Part shown: positions 28,301 through 36,307 of the stretch, one piece after another
Numbering within the stretch: the stretch's first letter is position 1
How the letters are laid out: every line of letters begins with the position of its first letter
Assembly: GCF_005844085.1 (NCBI RefSeq)
Contig: NZ_VCDI01000010.1
Span: 62,001 to 126,000 of the forward strand
Origin: Lichenicoccus roseus
Lineage (GTDB): Bacteria; Pseudomonadota; Alphaproteobacteria; Acetobacterales; Acetobacteraceae
DNA: 64,000 nt
Direction: 5' to 3'
Notes under the pieces: generated by a model
What the model was told of the DNA's origin: nothing
Databases searched by the model: none
Seen by the model: the letters and a program-made list of their open reading frames with translations, nothing else
Program-made: the position numbers and the translations under genes

Positions 28301-29236
28301 CTAGTGACTGACCCGGTGCCTGGCGCTCTTGATGACGCTCCGCAAGGGCCGGACAAACTTCACGGCGGTCGACTTCAGAACGTCTCGTGCCGGCGCTGCG
28401 CCCGGCAGGGACGGGTCCAGGCCGAGATGGCGCAGCATGTGGTTGAAGGAGCGCGCGCGACCGATCGCCCTGCTGCTCTCCGTCTCGAAGACGAACGCGT
28501 AGGAGACCGAGCGGCCGACGCCGGTCTGCACCCAGTGTGGCGCATTCTGCGGCTGATGCAGTCCGAGACCGGGACGCAGCTCGAACACGGTCTCAGCCGC
28601 CGGGTCGCGGCCGGCGAGGTCGACCTGGCCGATATTGACCATGTTGCGCCGATAGAAATTCTCGAGTTCGCGCTCGGTCAGGACCTGAGGATCGTAGACG
28701 TGGTAGGTTTTTTCACCCTCGATCTGTGCGAAGAAGTTGATTTCCGGATCGAAATGGAACGGCGTTGTTGTAGCGGCCGAGGTGATGAATATCGCGGACT
28801 CCAGACGTACGATGCGCTCGCCGGCAAGATGCGGTTGCATGGAGACAATCTGGCCGAACAGCGTATCGAGCAGCGAGCGGAAACGCTGATCGTGATTTTC
28901 CGGCCGCTTGAACAGCAAGCGCGCCGGCCGGCGGTCGAGGTAGTCCAGGGTCTCGACAGGCCCGCTCATGCTGTGGGCCACGGAGTAGAACTCGGAGCCC
29001 GGCGCCGGCGCGCTGGCGGCGACGAAGTAGTCACCAGGATGACCCTCGTAGCGGGTCGACAAGGAGCGGAGGCTCTCGGTCGTGAACAGGTCGATCTCGT
29101 GCAGATTGTGCCGCATCCCGACCGGCCGGACATCGAAGTCGGCCTTGAACCTGAGCGGGTCCGGCGTCAGGCGCGGGCGCGGGGGCCGCGCGGTGGAAAG
29201 AGCAGTCACTCGGTCGAGAACGTCGAGATCGCTCAT
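28301..29236 (-). CDS. Cupin-like (JmjC/Cupin_8-type) putative Fe(II)/2OG oxygenase
   Basis: 311 residues. The metal-binding facial triad is HFD (His161, Asp163) plus a distal His in GLHQPQNAPHW (His227). Between them are the usual FFAQIEGEKTYHVYDP beta strands of JmjC-like cupins. The N-terminal third (HNLHEIDLF...) is the family's substrate-side extension. Enzymes of this fold often hydroxylate amino-acid side chains, free or carrier-bound. Its position between the PPTase and the flippase suggests tailoring of the peptide. The chemistry is inferred, and a non-catalytic role cannot be excluded. It is a paralogue, with exactly the same length, of the protein at 30149-31084. Confidence 0.8.
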   Translation of the reverse strand: MSDLDVLDRVTALSTARPPRPRLTPDPLRFKADFDVRPVGMRHNLHEIDLFTTESLRSLSTRYEGHPGDYFVAASAPAPGSEFYSVAHSMSGPVETLDYLDRRPARLLFKRPENHDQRFRSLLDTLFGQIVSMQPHLAGERIVRLESAIFITSAATTTPFHFDPEINFFAQIEGEKTYHVYDPQVLTERELENFYRRNMVNIGQVDLAGRDPAAETVFELRPGLGLHQPQNAPHWVQTGVGRSVSYAFVFETESSRAIGRARSFNHMLRHLGLDPSLPGAAPARDVLKSTAVKFVRPLRSVIKSARHRVSH

Positions 29237-29393
29237 GATGGATCGCCTTGGCGAAGTGTTAGCAAAACTGCTGATAAGAACGGAGTTCGCAACGATTAGT
29301 TAAGGCCATTGTTCGGCCCTGCGCAAATACATACGTAACCGCGAACTGTTAATTGATCGTCATTCCATTTACTTAAAGATGATAAAAATGACG
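29237..29393 (-). promoter_or_regulatory. AT-rich intergenic region between PPTase and cupin-like gene
   Basis: 157 bp, clearly less GC-rich than the genes. On the minus strand a TTAACA element followed after 17 bases by TATTTG is a weak sigma70-like candidate. This suggests that the downstream cupin-like gene may have its own promoter. Confidence 0.3.
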
Positions 29394-30086
29394 TTAATGC
29401 AGTGGTTCTAGGGCGAACGGCACGCAGTCCAGCGTGGTCTCCACGGATACAGCGCCATAACACCTCGCGATGCGGCCGAGACTGGCAGTTCGCCAGACCC
29501 GGGGCGCTGCCGCGACGGCCGCCGCGACGGGCCCCAGCAGCGTCACGTGACCCGATCGGCTCACCACGTCGAAGCTGTCGAACGGCAGCGACATGCCGAG
29601 GCCGGTGGCCTTGGCGAAAGCCTCTTTCCGGGTCCAGCAGTCGAAGAAGGCGGCCGCTTGATCCAAGCCGTCCAGCAAGGCGATCGCCGCGGCCTCGGCC
29701 GGGGCCAGCATCGCCAGCAGTTCGAGCGGCACCTGAGCGGCCTGCTCGACATCGACACCGATGCGCCCATGTTCACTGATGCCGAGCAGGGCGAGACCGC
29801 CGGAGTGGCTCAGGTTGAACTGTATCCCGCCTCCTGCGAGCAAAGGTTTGCCGAACGAGGTGGTTACGAAACGCAGGCTCGCAGGTGCCGCGCCGAGATG
29901 GCGCCCGAGGGCCTGGCGCATGCCGCCTCGTGCAGCAATGGCGCGCGCCTGCAACCGCGGGGTTGCCAGCCGCTCGATGCGCGCCCGCTCATCGGCACTC
30001 AGGGTCTCGTGCAGGAACTCCAGCCGGTCCTCTGGCATGTCGAGATCCCAATGGCAGAGCCTCAGGATCTCGCCGGATGCTGCCAT
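29394..30086 (-). CDS. Sfp-type 4'-phosphopantetheinyl transferase
   Basis: 230 residues. It moves the phosphopantetheine arm of CoA to the carrier-domain serines of the NRPS/PKS proteins. The Mg2+/CoA motif is GVDVE (110-114), with the second signature WTRKEAFAKATG (151-162). FNLSHSG at 90-96 and the KPLL segment are also conserved in the Sfp/Gsp group. It lies in the biosynthetic cluster on the same strand as the megasynthases. Its substrates are therefore most likely the carrier domains at Ser558 (loading protein), Ser992 and Ser2631 (hybrid) and Ser1006 (terminal protein). Confidence 0.94.
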   Translation of the reverse strand: MAASGEILRLCHWDLDMPEDRLEFLHETLSADERARIERLATPRLQARAIAARGGMRQALGRHLGAAPASLRFVTTSFGKPLLAGGGIQFNLSHSGGLALLGISEHGRIGVDVEQAAQVPLELLAMLAPAEAAAIALLDGLDQAAAFFDCWTRKEAFAKATGLGMSLPFDSFDVVSRSGHVTLLGPVAAAVAAAPRVWRTASLGRIARCYGAVSVETTLDCVPFALEPLH

Positions 30087-30148
30087 GGCTCAGGGCCCGG
30101 CACGGCCTGCGACGCACGCGCCGCGCCGGTCCAAACCGCCTGAGCGCG

Positions 30149-31084
30149 TTACGGGGTCCAGGTCGCGGCCGTGCCCGTCTCGTTCGGCACGCGCAGCAGC
30201 CGTGAAGCGGCTGCGAGCTTGAGCTTGTCGCGCCAGGCCGACACGCCCGGCGCTGTCGGCGCCGCGCCGTAGCGACGGATGCGGTTGTTGAACCGGTAGA
30301 TGCGAGACACCCGGTCGATCGAGTTCAGTTCGTAGTTGATGCTGAGCGCGATCGACACGTTGTTGCCGTTCTGCACCCAGTGCGGTGCGCCGGTCGGGAT
30401 ATGCACGCCGTGGCCCGCACGCAGGTCGTAGGTCTGCGCATCCGACTGCCGCTCGGGCTTGTAGACGGCACCATTGTAGTCGCCGTCGTGGAAGCGCTCG
30501 AGCTCCTCGTGCGTGACCAGGCTGCGATCGGACGGGTCGAACACGTTCAGCGTCTTGTCGCCGACCAGCTGCACCAGATAGTTTGCTTCGGCATCGATAT
30601 GGTAGGAGGTGATGCGGTTGGGCGACGCGATCAGCACCAGCGCCTCGCCGACCACGACATCGTCGCGCATCTGCTGGCCGGAGCGCTCGACCACCTCGGC
30701 CAGGAACTGGCGCAGGATCGGACCGAGCACCGGATCCTGCTCGGTGTGCTTCAGGATCACGATCGAGTTGTTGCTGGCGATATTACGGATGGTGTCCTGT
30801 AGCGAATGCTTCTCCGCCCGCCCGTCCTCCCAGCGCGCCGTCACGTCGATCGGGCCGTTCGACCAATAGACATATTCATCCGTCTGCGGCAGGCGGGACG
30901 CCAGCGCCGCCACTCCCTCGACGGTGAAGCCGTCCGCCGCCCCGATCGAGTGCGGGAACATGAAGCTGTTGCGGTTGTAGTGGCGGGGGAACAGGCCATC
31001 CGGATCGGTGATCAGCGTCCGCGCCGGGACCGGCGCCGGAGAGCGCTCGAGGAGCCCGTCGAGGTCAGTGTCGGTGGCCTGCAT
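30149..31084 (-). CDS. Cupin-like (JmjC/Cupin_8-type) putative Fe(II)/2OG oxygenase
   Basis: 311 residues from ATG 31084; a longer reading to 31186 adds an Arg-rich segment that looks non-native. The triad is His162-Ile-Asp164 (YHIDAEANYLVQLVGDKTL) plus His228 in GHGVHIPTGAPHWVQNG. The N-terminal region YNRNSFMFPHSI...LAALASRL-like matches the truncated protein at the window's left edge. It is the first gene of the minus-strand biosynthetic block, 62 bp ahead of the PPTase. A hydroxylase role on the peptide or a precursor amino acid is inferred; nothing in the sequence names the substrate. Confidence 0.8.
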   Translation of the reverse strand: MQATDTDLDGLLERSPAPVPARTLITDPDGLFPRHYNRNSFMFPHSIGAADGFTVEGVAALASRLPQTDEYVYWSNGPIDVTARWEDGRAEKHSLQDTIRNIASNNSIVILKHTEQDPVLGPILRQFLAEVVERSGQQMRDDVVVGEALVLIASPNRITSYHIDAEANYLVQLVGDKTLNVFDPSDRSLVTHEELERFHDGDYNGAVYKPERQSDAQTYDLRAGHGVHIPTGAPHWVQNGNNVSIALSINYELNSIDRVSRIYRFNNRIRRYGAAPTAPGVSAWRDKLKLAAASRLLRVPNETGTAATWTP

Positions 31085-31317
31085 ATGGATCCGTTCCCGC
31101 CTGGCTCGCACGTCCGGGCGATCCCGGACTGCCATCGCCCTAACATTCTGCGCTTGTTGCCAAATTCGGCGGACGCCGTCTAGCAAATGTTGCGCGCCAG
31201 CCCCGAGAGAACTTCAGGGCCATGTCGTAACAGGACGTTAGCCTGGTTGCCGAGCAGGCTTTATCGAACGCGGCGCCGATCGGCGCGTAGGCAGGTTACC
31301 ACCAGCAGGATATTCCG
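31085..31317. promoter_or_regulatory. Divergent control region of cupin-like gene and NIPSNAP gene
   Basis: 233 bp between divergent starts. It contains the perfect 14-bp palindrome GCGCCGATCGGCGC at 31273-31286, ending 31 bases before the NIPSNAP ATG. This could be an operator. No good -35/-10 pair was found. Confidence 0.4.
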
Positions 31318-31644
31318 ATGATCCACGAATTACGCATCTACACGGCCGCCGCCGGCCGCCTGCCGGATGTGATCGCCCGCTTCCGCGACCATACGATCAG
31401 GATCTGGGAGCGTCACGGCATACGCCAGGCGGGCTTCTGGACCACCCTCGTCGGCGGCGACAGCAACGAGCTCACCTACCTGCTCGCCTGGGACAGCATG
31501 GCCGACCGGGAAACCCGTTGGGCCGCCTTCATGGCCGATCCGGAATGGATCAAGGTCAAGGGCGAGACGGAGGCGAACGGCGTCATCGTCGCCCGGGTGG
31601 CGAATTCGTTCCTGGCGCCGACCGCCTTCTCGTCGGTGCGCTGA
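31318..31644 (+). CDS. NIPSNAP family protein
   Basis: 108 residues. It starts IHELRIYTAAAGRLPDVIARF and carries the family's central LAWDSMADRETRWAAFMADPEW segment. This is the ferredoxin-like dimeric alpha/beta-barrel of bacterial NIPSNAP proteins. Their biochemical role is poorly defined; they are often near small-molecule metabolism genes. The gene is a single plus-strand unit, convergent with the SRAP gene 5 bp downstream. Confidence 0.88.
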   Translation: MIHELRIYTAAAGRLPDVIARFRDHTIRIWERHGIRQAGFWTTLVGGDSNELTYLLAWDSMADRETRWAAFMADPEWIKVKGETEANGVIVARVANSFLAPTAFSSVR

Positions 31645-31649
31645 CCGGG

Positions 31650-32309
31650 TCAGGTCGCCTGGCCATCCTGCTTCTGGCCGCGTGCGACCACGACGAGGGC
31701 ATCGTCGGCGAGCGGCCGCTGCAGGACGAGCGCCTCGGAGGCCGGCGCGGTCAGCCACAGCTCGATCTCCTCGGCCGTGGTGAGGATCACCGGCATCGCC
31801 TTCGGGTGATAGGCACCCACCAGGGCGTTCGGCCCGGTGGTCAGGAAGGCGAACAGGTCGTTGGTGGTCTCGCCCTCACGCACCTTGCGGACCGAGGTCC
31901 AGCGCGTCCAGATGCCGGCGAAGCAGGCCAGCGGACGGCTCTCGTCGAGGGCGAACCAGATCGGCGGCCGGGTGCCGTCGGCGAGCTGCTCGTTCTCCGA
32001 GAAGCTGGTGAACGGCACCACGCAACGGCTCTCGACGCCGAGCCAGCGCCGCCAGTGCGGTGAGGCGACGTTGCGCACATTGGTGACACCCGGATCGGAG
32101 TTGCGGCCCTTCAGCGCGAACGCCGGCGATGGCATGCCCCAGCGCGCCAGGGTGAGCTGTCGGCCGCCCTCGTGGTTCCGTACGACCGGCGCCGGGTAGT
32201 CCGGAAAGATGCCAGGCATCGGCGGCAGGTTGCCGGTGCTGTCGGTCATCGCCCGGGTCAGCTCGCGGATCGCCTGCTGGCCCTTGGTGACGGCGTAGAG
32301 GTTGCACAT
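31650..32309 (-). CDS. SRAP/YedK (HMCES-type) abasic-site processing protein
   Basis: 219 residues, starting MCNLY so that Cys2 becomes the N-terminal nucleophile after Met removal. This residue forms the thiazolidine crosslink with abasic sites in single-stranded DNA. Other conserved active-site candidates are Asn77 or Asn80, Glu105 and His168 (HPKAMPVIL). The segment around Glu105 reads FTSFSENE rather than the common DGFYEW, a variant form. Its ATG overlaps the helicase stop (TGATG), so it is translationally coupled to the UvrD-like gene. Protection of abasic sites at stalled forks is the known family role. Confidence 0.92.
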   Translation of the reverse strand: MCNLYAVTKGQQAIRELTRAMTDSTGNLPPMPGIFPDYPAPVVRNHEGGRQLTLARWGMPSPAFALKGRNSDPGVTNVRNVASPHWRRWLGVESRCVVPFTSFSENEQLADGTRPPIWFALDESRPLACFAGIWTRWTSVRKVREGETTNDLFAFLTTGPNALVGAYHPKAMPVILTTAEEIELWLTAPASEALVLQRPLADDALVVVARGQKQDGQAT

Positions 32310-34366
32310 CAGCTCCACATGCTCCGCATCGCGGCGGCCACATCGACCCGATGCTGTCGCGCTGCCACTGCCGCCGGTTCGGCCGCGGCGTCCGGCCAGG
32401 TCGTCGCCTCGAACAGCGGCAGCAGGGCGGCCGGAATGAAGCGCGTCCGGGTGGCGTAAACATGGCGGTCGCCTTGCCGGTTCTGGCCATGGGTGAAGAA
32501 GCGCTGCGGCGTGACCAGGTGCAGGCTCTGCCGTGCCCGCGTCATGGCGACATAGAGCAGCCGGCGCTCCTCCTCGAGATCGGCGGTGGTGCCGGTGCCG
32601 AGGTCGGACGGCATGCAGCCATCGACCACGTTCAGCACGAACACCGTGTTCCACTCCTGGCCCTTGGCGGAATGGATCGTCGACAGCACCAGATAATCGT
32701 CGTCGAGCAACGGCACCCCGGCCTCGTCGCTGACGGCGTCGGGCGGATCCAGCGTGAGGTCGGTCAGGAACTGGCGGCGCGAGGCCGAGCCGGACGCGAT
32801 CTGCTCCAGCTGCAGCAGGTCGGCATGGCGCTGGGCGGCGTCCTCGTGGATGCGCTCGAGATGTGGCGCATACCACAGCCGCGCGCAGGCGAAGTCGGCC
32901 GGCCACCCGGTGGCGCCCCAGCGCAGAAGCTGCAGCGCCTGCACCAGATCGGGCCAGGCCTCGCCCGAGCGGGGCGGCGGCGCGATGGCCGCCATCGCCG
33001 CAACCGGATCGGGCGCGCCGGTCATCTGGTCCAGCACGCGCTGCGCCGCCGCCGGCCCGACCGCGGGCAGCAATTGCAGGATGCGGAAGCCGGCCACCCG
33101 GTCGCGCGGGTTCTCGGCGAAGCGCAGCACCGCCAGCAGGTCCTTGACATGCGCGGTGTCGAGGAACTTCAGGCCGCCGAATTTCACGAACGGGATGCGT
33201 CGTTGCGTCAGCTCGATCTCCAGCGGGCCGCTGTGGTGCGAGGTGCGGAACAGCACGGCCTGCTGCCTGAGCGGAATACCGACCTCGCGCTGTTCCAGCA
33301 CGCGTGTGGCGATGTAGCGCGCCTGGTCGGCCTCGTCGCGCACAGCGACCAGGGCGGGACGTTCCGCGGAAGGACGGTCGGTCCACAGCGTCTTGGCGTA
33401 GCGCTCGCTGGCAAGCTCGATCACGCCGTTGGCGGCGGCAAGGATCGGGCGGGTCGAGCGGTAGTTGCGATCGAGCGTGACGATGGCGGCCGGCGGGCTG
33501 AACTGGTGCGGGAAATCCAGGATGTTGCGCACGGTCGCGGCCCGGAACGCGTAGATCGACTGCGCGTCGTCGCCGACCACGGTCAGGCCGGCGCCGCGCG
33601 GCTTCATCGCCAGCAGGATGCTGGCCTGCAGGCGGTTGGTGTCCTGGTATTCGTCGACCAGCACATGATCGAAGCGGTTGCCGATGTCGGCGGCAAGCAC
33701 CGGGTCGGCCATGACCTGCGCCCAGTACAGCAGCAGGTCGTCGTAATCGAGCACGCCCTGCGCCTGCTTGGCCTGCACGTAGGCACCGAACAGCGCCCGC
33801 AGTTCGTCATGCCAGCCGCCGCACCAGGGGAAGTGCGCGTGCAGCACCTCCTCGAGCGGCATTTCCGCATTCACCGCACGCGAGTAGATGGCGAGGCAGG
33901 TACCCTTGGTGGGAAAGCGGTTCGTGGTTCTGGAATAGCCCAGCTCGTGCCGGACCAGGTTCATCAGGTCGGCGGAATCTTCCCTGTCGTGGATGGTGAA
34001 GTCCGGCGCGAGGCCGATCTGCTCGGCATGGTCGCGCAGCAGGCGCGCGCCGATGGCGTGGAAGGTGCCGGCCCAGGCCAGCGCATCGGCGCCGAAGCTG
34101 TGCAGACCGATGCGTGCGACCCGACGGGTCATCTCGCTGGCGGCGCGGCGCGAGAAGGTCATCAGCAGGATGCGGCGCGGATCGACGCCGTGCGCGATCA
34201 GTTGCGCCACCCGGTGCGCCAGCGTGTTGGTCTTGCCCGAACCGGCGCCGGCGATGATCAGCAGCGGACCGCATCCGCCCTCGACCGCATGCCCGCCGTA
34301 CAGGCCATGCTCGACCGCCAGTCGCTGTCCCGGGTTCAATGTCTCGAGCGAGTCGGTCGGCACCAT
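32309..34366 (-). CDS. UvrD/PcrA-like ATP-dependent DNA helicase
   Basis: 685 residues from ATG 34366; an upstream reading from 34402 is possible. SF1A helicase motifs are in order: Walker A GAGSGKT (40-46), motif Ia MTFSRRAASEM, LDYDDLL, Walker B VDEYQDTN, motif III GDDAQSIYAFRAA, motif IV NYRSTRPIL, and the late VLSTIHSAKGQEWNTVF and VAMTRARQSLHL motifs. It unwinds DNA 3' to 5' in repair or replication restart. It forms a two-gene operon with SRAP and has a near-consensus LexA box just upstream, which suggests SOS control. Paralogous to, rather than certainly, the housekeeping uvrD. Confidence 0.93.
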   Translation of the reverse strand: MVPTDSLETLNPGQRLAVEHGLYGGHAVEGGCGPLLIIAGAGSGKTNTLAHRVAQLIAHGVDPRRILLMTFSRRAASEMTRRVARIGLHSFGADALAWAGTFHAIGARLLRDHAEQIGLAPDFTIHDREDSADLMNLVRHELGYSRTTNRFPTKGTCLAIYSRAVNAEMPLEEVLHAHFPWCGGWHDELRALFGAYVQAKQAQGVLDYDDLLLYWAQVMADPVLAADIGNRFDHVLVDEYQDTNRLQASILLAMKPRGAGLTVVGDDAQSIYAFRAATVRNILDFPHQFSPPAAIVTLDRNYRSTRPILAAANGVIELASERYAKTLWTDRPSAERPALVAVRDEADQARYIATRVLEQREVGIPLRQQAVLFRTSHHSGPLEIELTQRRIPFVKFGGLKFLDTAHVKDLLAVLRFAENPRDRVAGFRILQLLPAVGPAAAQRVLDQMTGAPDPVAAMAAIAPPPRSGEAWPDLVQALQLLRWGATGWPADFACARLWYAPHLERIHEDAAQRHADLLQLEQIASGSASRRQFLTDLTLDPPDAVSDEAGVPLLDDDYLVLSTIHSAKGQEWNTVFVLNVVDGCMPSDLGTGTTADLEEERRLLYVAMTRARQSLHLVTPQRFFTHGQNRQGDRHVYATRTRFIPAALLPLFEATTWPDAAAEPAAVAARQHRVDVAAAMRSMWS

Positions 34367-34383
34367 GATCCGAGTTGACCACG

Positions 34384-34398
34384 ATTCCCGTTTTGTTC
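34384..34398. promoter_or_regulatory. Possible LexA box (one mismatch) upstream of the helicase-SRAP operon
   Basis: ATTC-N7-GTTC, one base from the alphaproteobacterial consensus GTTC-N7-GTTC, 18 bp upstream of the helicase ATG. If it is real, it favours the ATG at 34366 as the start. A single mismatch in eight fixed bases can occur by chance, so this is tentative. Confidence 0.4.
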
Positions 34399-34402
34399 GC
34401 AA

Positions 34403-34635
34403 ATACCCACCAGGTTGCTTGTGCCACCGGAGGCATCGCGTGGCGGACCGGCCAGTACTCTGACACCGGCACCCTTATTGAAGAATCGGCAGACAAAGCC
34501 TGAAGCATTGGCGACAGCGACGATCTAATATATAGGCTGGAAGGCCTGAGGATCGCGGCACCCGGCTGATCCGGCGCTGCTGTCCGGGTCAGGTGCCGGC
34601 GGCCGATGGCTGCAGTTCTTGGAGGGTGAGCCGCC
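34403..34635. promoter_or_regulatory. Divergent region between helicase and pntAA
   Basis: About 230 bp should contain the pntAA promoter and perhaps that of the helicase. The less GC-rich part is near 34480-34560. No confident promoter elements were identified. GAGGGTGAG just upstream of 34636 is the pntAA ribosome binding site. Confidence 0.35.
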
Positions 34636-35793
34636 ATGCCGCCGGAACGCGAAGCCGCCACCCTCGTCGTGCTCGCAGAGCGACTGCCGGACGAGCGCCG
34701 TGTCGCCATGGTGCCGCGCGAGATCGCCAGGCTGTCTGCCAAGGTCCGCGTGATGGTCGAAACCGGCGCGGGCGCGGAGGCCGGTTTCTCCGACGATGAC
34801 TATCGCGCAGCCGGCGCGATGGTCGGGGGTCGCGACCAGCTGCTTGCCGCGGCCGACATCGTCGTCGCGGTGCGCGCACCCGAGCAGCTTGCAGGGCTGC
34901 GCGCCGGCGCGACGCTGGTATCGCTGGGCGCCCACGACAGGGAACTTGCCGCGATCCTGCTCGCGCAGGAGATCAACCATCTCGGGCTCGAACGACTGCC
35001 GCGCATTACCAGGGCGCAGAGCATGGACGTGCTGTCGTCACAGGCGACCGTCGCCGGATATGCCGCCGTCATCGCCGGCGCCCAGGCGCTCGACACGCTC
35101 ATGCCGATGCTGACCACGGCGGCAGGCAGCATCAAGCCCGCCAGGATGATCGCGCTCGGCGCCGGTGTCGCCGGCCTGCAGGCGATCGCGACCGCGCGCC
35201 GGCTGGGCGCGGTGGCGCACGGCTTCGATGTGCGCGCCGCCGCGCGCGAGCAGGTGGAGAGCCTGGGAGCGAAGTTCGTCTTTCCCGATACCAGTGGCCC
35301 CAGCTCCGGCGTTCCAGGTTCCGGCCAGCCCCCCTCCGGCCTGACGGTCGCCGAGGCGGCGGGCGGCTATGCAAGCGACCAGACCGTGGACCAGCAGGCG
35401 GTCCTGCGCCGCGCCCTCACCCCGGCTCTGGCGGACATGCAGCTCGTGGTCACCAGCGCGCAGATCCCGGGCCGTCCGGCGCCGATCCTGATCGATGACG
35501 AGACGCTCGCCGCCATGACACCGGGCGCGGTGATCGTCGACCTGGCGGCCGAGACCGGCGGCAACACCACCCGGACCAGGGCCGACAGCGTCGTCACCGT
35601 CGGCAGGATCCGGATCCTGGGCTCGACGCATCTGCCGAGCCTGATGGCGACGGACGCCAGCCGCCTGTTCAGCAACAACCTGCGTGCCCTGCTCGAACAC
35701 CTTCTGGACGAGGATGGCCGCCTTCGGCTCTCCCGCGACGACGCCATCACCGACGCCCTGCTGGGCGCCCCGCCCATCGTCAAGGCGGCGTAG
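34636..35793 (+). CDS. pntAA: NAD(P) transhydrogenase alpha subunit, NAD-binding domain I (PntAA)
   Basis: 385 residues, the usual length for the soluble domain I when pntA is split. It binds NAD(H) in the cytoplasm and exchanges hydride with the NADP domain of PntB, driven by the proton gradient. The Rossmann signature GAGVAG is at 175-180. RAQSMDVLSSQATVAGY at 126-142 is the diagnostic transhydrogenase segment. The start is ATG 34636 with GAGGGTGAG upstream. The partners pntAB and pntB follow after a 187-bp gap, longer than usual. Confidence 0.94.
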   Translation: MPPEREAATLVVLAERLPDERRVAMVPREIARLSAKVRVMVETGAGAEAGFSDDDYRAAGAMVGGRDQLLAAADIVVAVRAPEQLAGLRAGATLVSLGAHDRELAAILLAQEINHLGLERLPRITRAQSMDVLSSQATVAGYAAVIAGAQALDTLMPMLTTAAGSIKPARMIALGAGVAGLQAIATARRLGAVAHGFDVRAAAREQVESLGAKFVFPDTSGPSSGVPGSGQPPSGLTVAEAAGGYASDQTVDQQAVLRRALTPALADMQLVVTSAQIPGRPAPILIDDETLAAMTPGAVIVDLAAETGGNTTRTRADSVVTVGRIRILGSTHLPSLMATDASRLFSNNLRALLEHLLDEDGRLRLSRDDAITDALLGAPPIVKAA

Positions 35794-35980
35794 GAGATCC
35801 GCCGGCCATGCCCGATGCCGGACGGGAGTGCGGCAGCGGGCAACGCGTGGCGAAGGGTTGCGAAGCGGAACGACGTGGCGACCGCATCCCCGATATCAGG
35901 GCCGCAAGCCCGGGAGGTTTGCGAAGGCCCGCTTAGGTACCGGCATGGCAGCACTTCACACGGATCCTGGGGACTTTCAG
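35794..35980 (+). other. 187-bp spacer between pntAA and pntAB
   Basis: No gene supported. GGGGAC at about 35969-35974 provides the pntAB ribosome binding site. In-frame upstream ATG at 35945 would add 12 residues to PntAB but lacks a good binding site. The length may hide a second promoter. Confidence 0.3.
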
Positions 35981-36307
35981 ATGCCCTCCACAACCATCAT
36001 CCAGATGTTCGTCTTCCTCCTTGCGGGTTTCGTCGGCTTCCAGACGATCAGCCGCATCCCGCCTCTGCTGCACACCCCGCTGATGGCGGCGACCAATGCC
36101 ATCAGCGGCATCTCCCTGGTCGGGTCGCTGGTCCTGTCCGGCGCCCATGACGGCATGCTGGCGACGGTCCTGGGCACCATCGCCGTCGCCAGCGCCATGG
36201 CCAACGTGGTCGGCGGCTTCCTGATCACCGACCGCATGCTGGCGATGTTCAAGCGCACCCGTGTCGCGGCAGGGGAAGAGGGCGCCGCCGGCGCAGGCCG
36301 GTCGTGA
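35981..36307 (+). CDS. pntAB: NAD(P) transhydrogenase alpha subunit, membrane part (PntAB)
   Basis: 108 residues with three to four membrane helices, the known size of the separate domain IIa subunit. It starts MPSTTIIQMFVFLLAGFVGF and contains the conserved TPLMAATNAISGISLVGS segment. It forms the proton channel with the membrane part of PntB. Its stop overlaps the GTG start of pntB (GTGA at 36304-36307), so the two are coupled. Confidence 0.94.
   Translation: MPSTTIIQMFVFLLAGFVGFQTISRIPPLLHTPLMAATNAISGISLVGSLVLSGAHDGMLATVLGTIAVASAMANVVGGFLITDRMLAMFKRTRVAAGEEGAAGAGRS

Noticed and set aside
34395-34402. Reading the helicase from position 34402
   Set aside because: The extra 12 residues lie over the putative LexA box and are not needed by the helicase fold; ATG 34366 is preferred.
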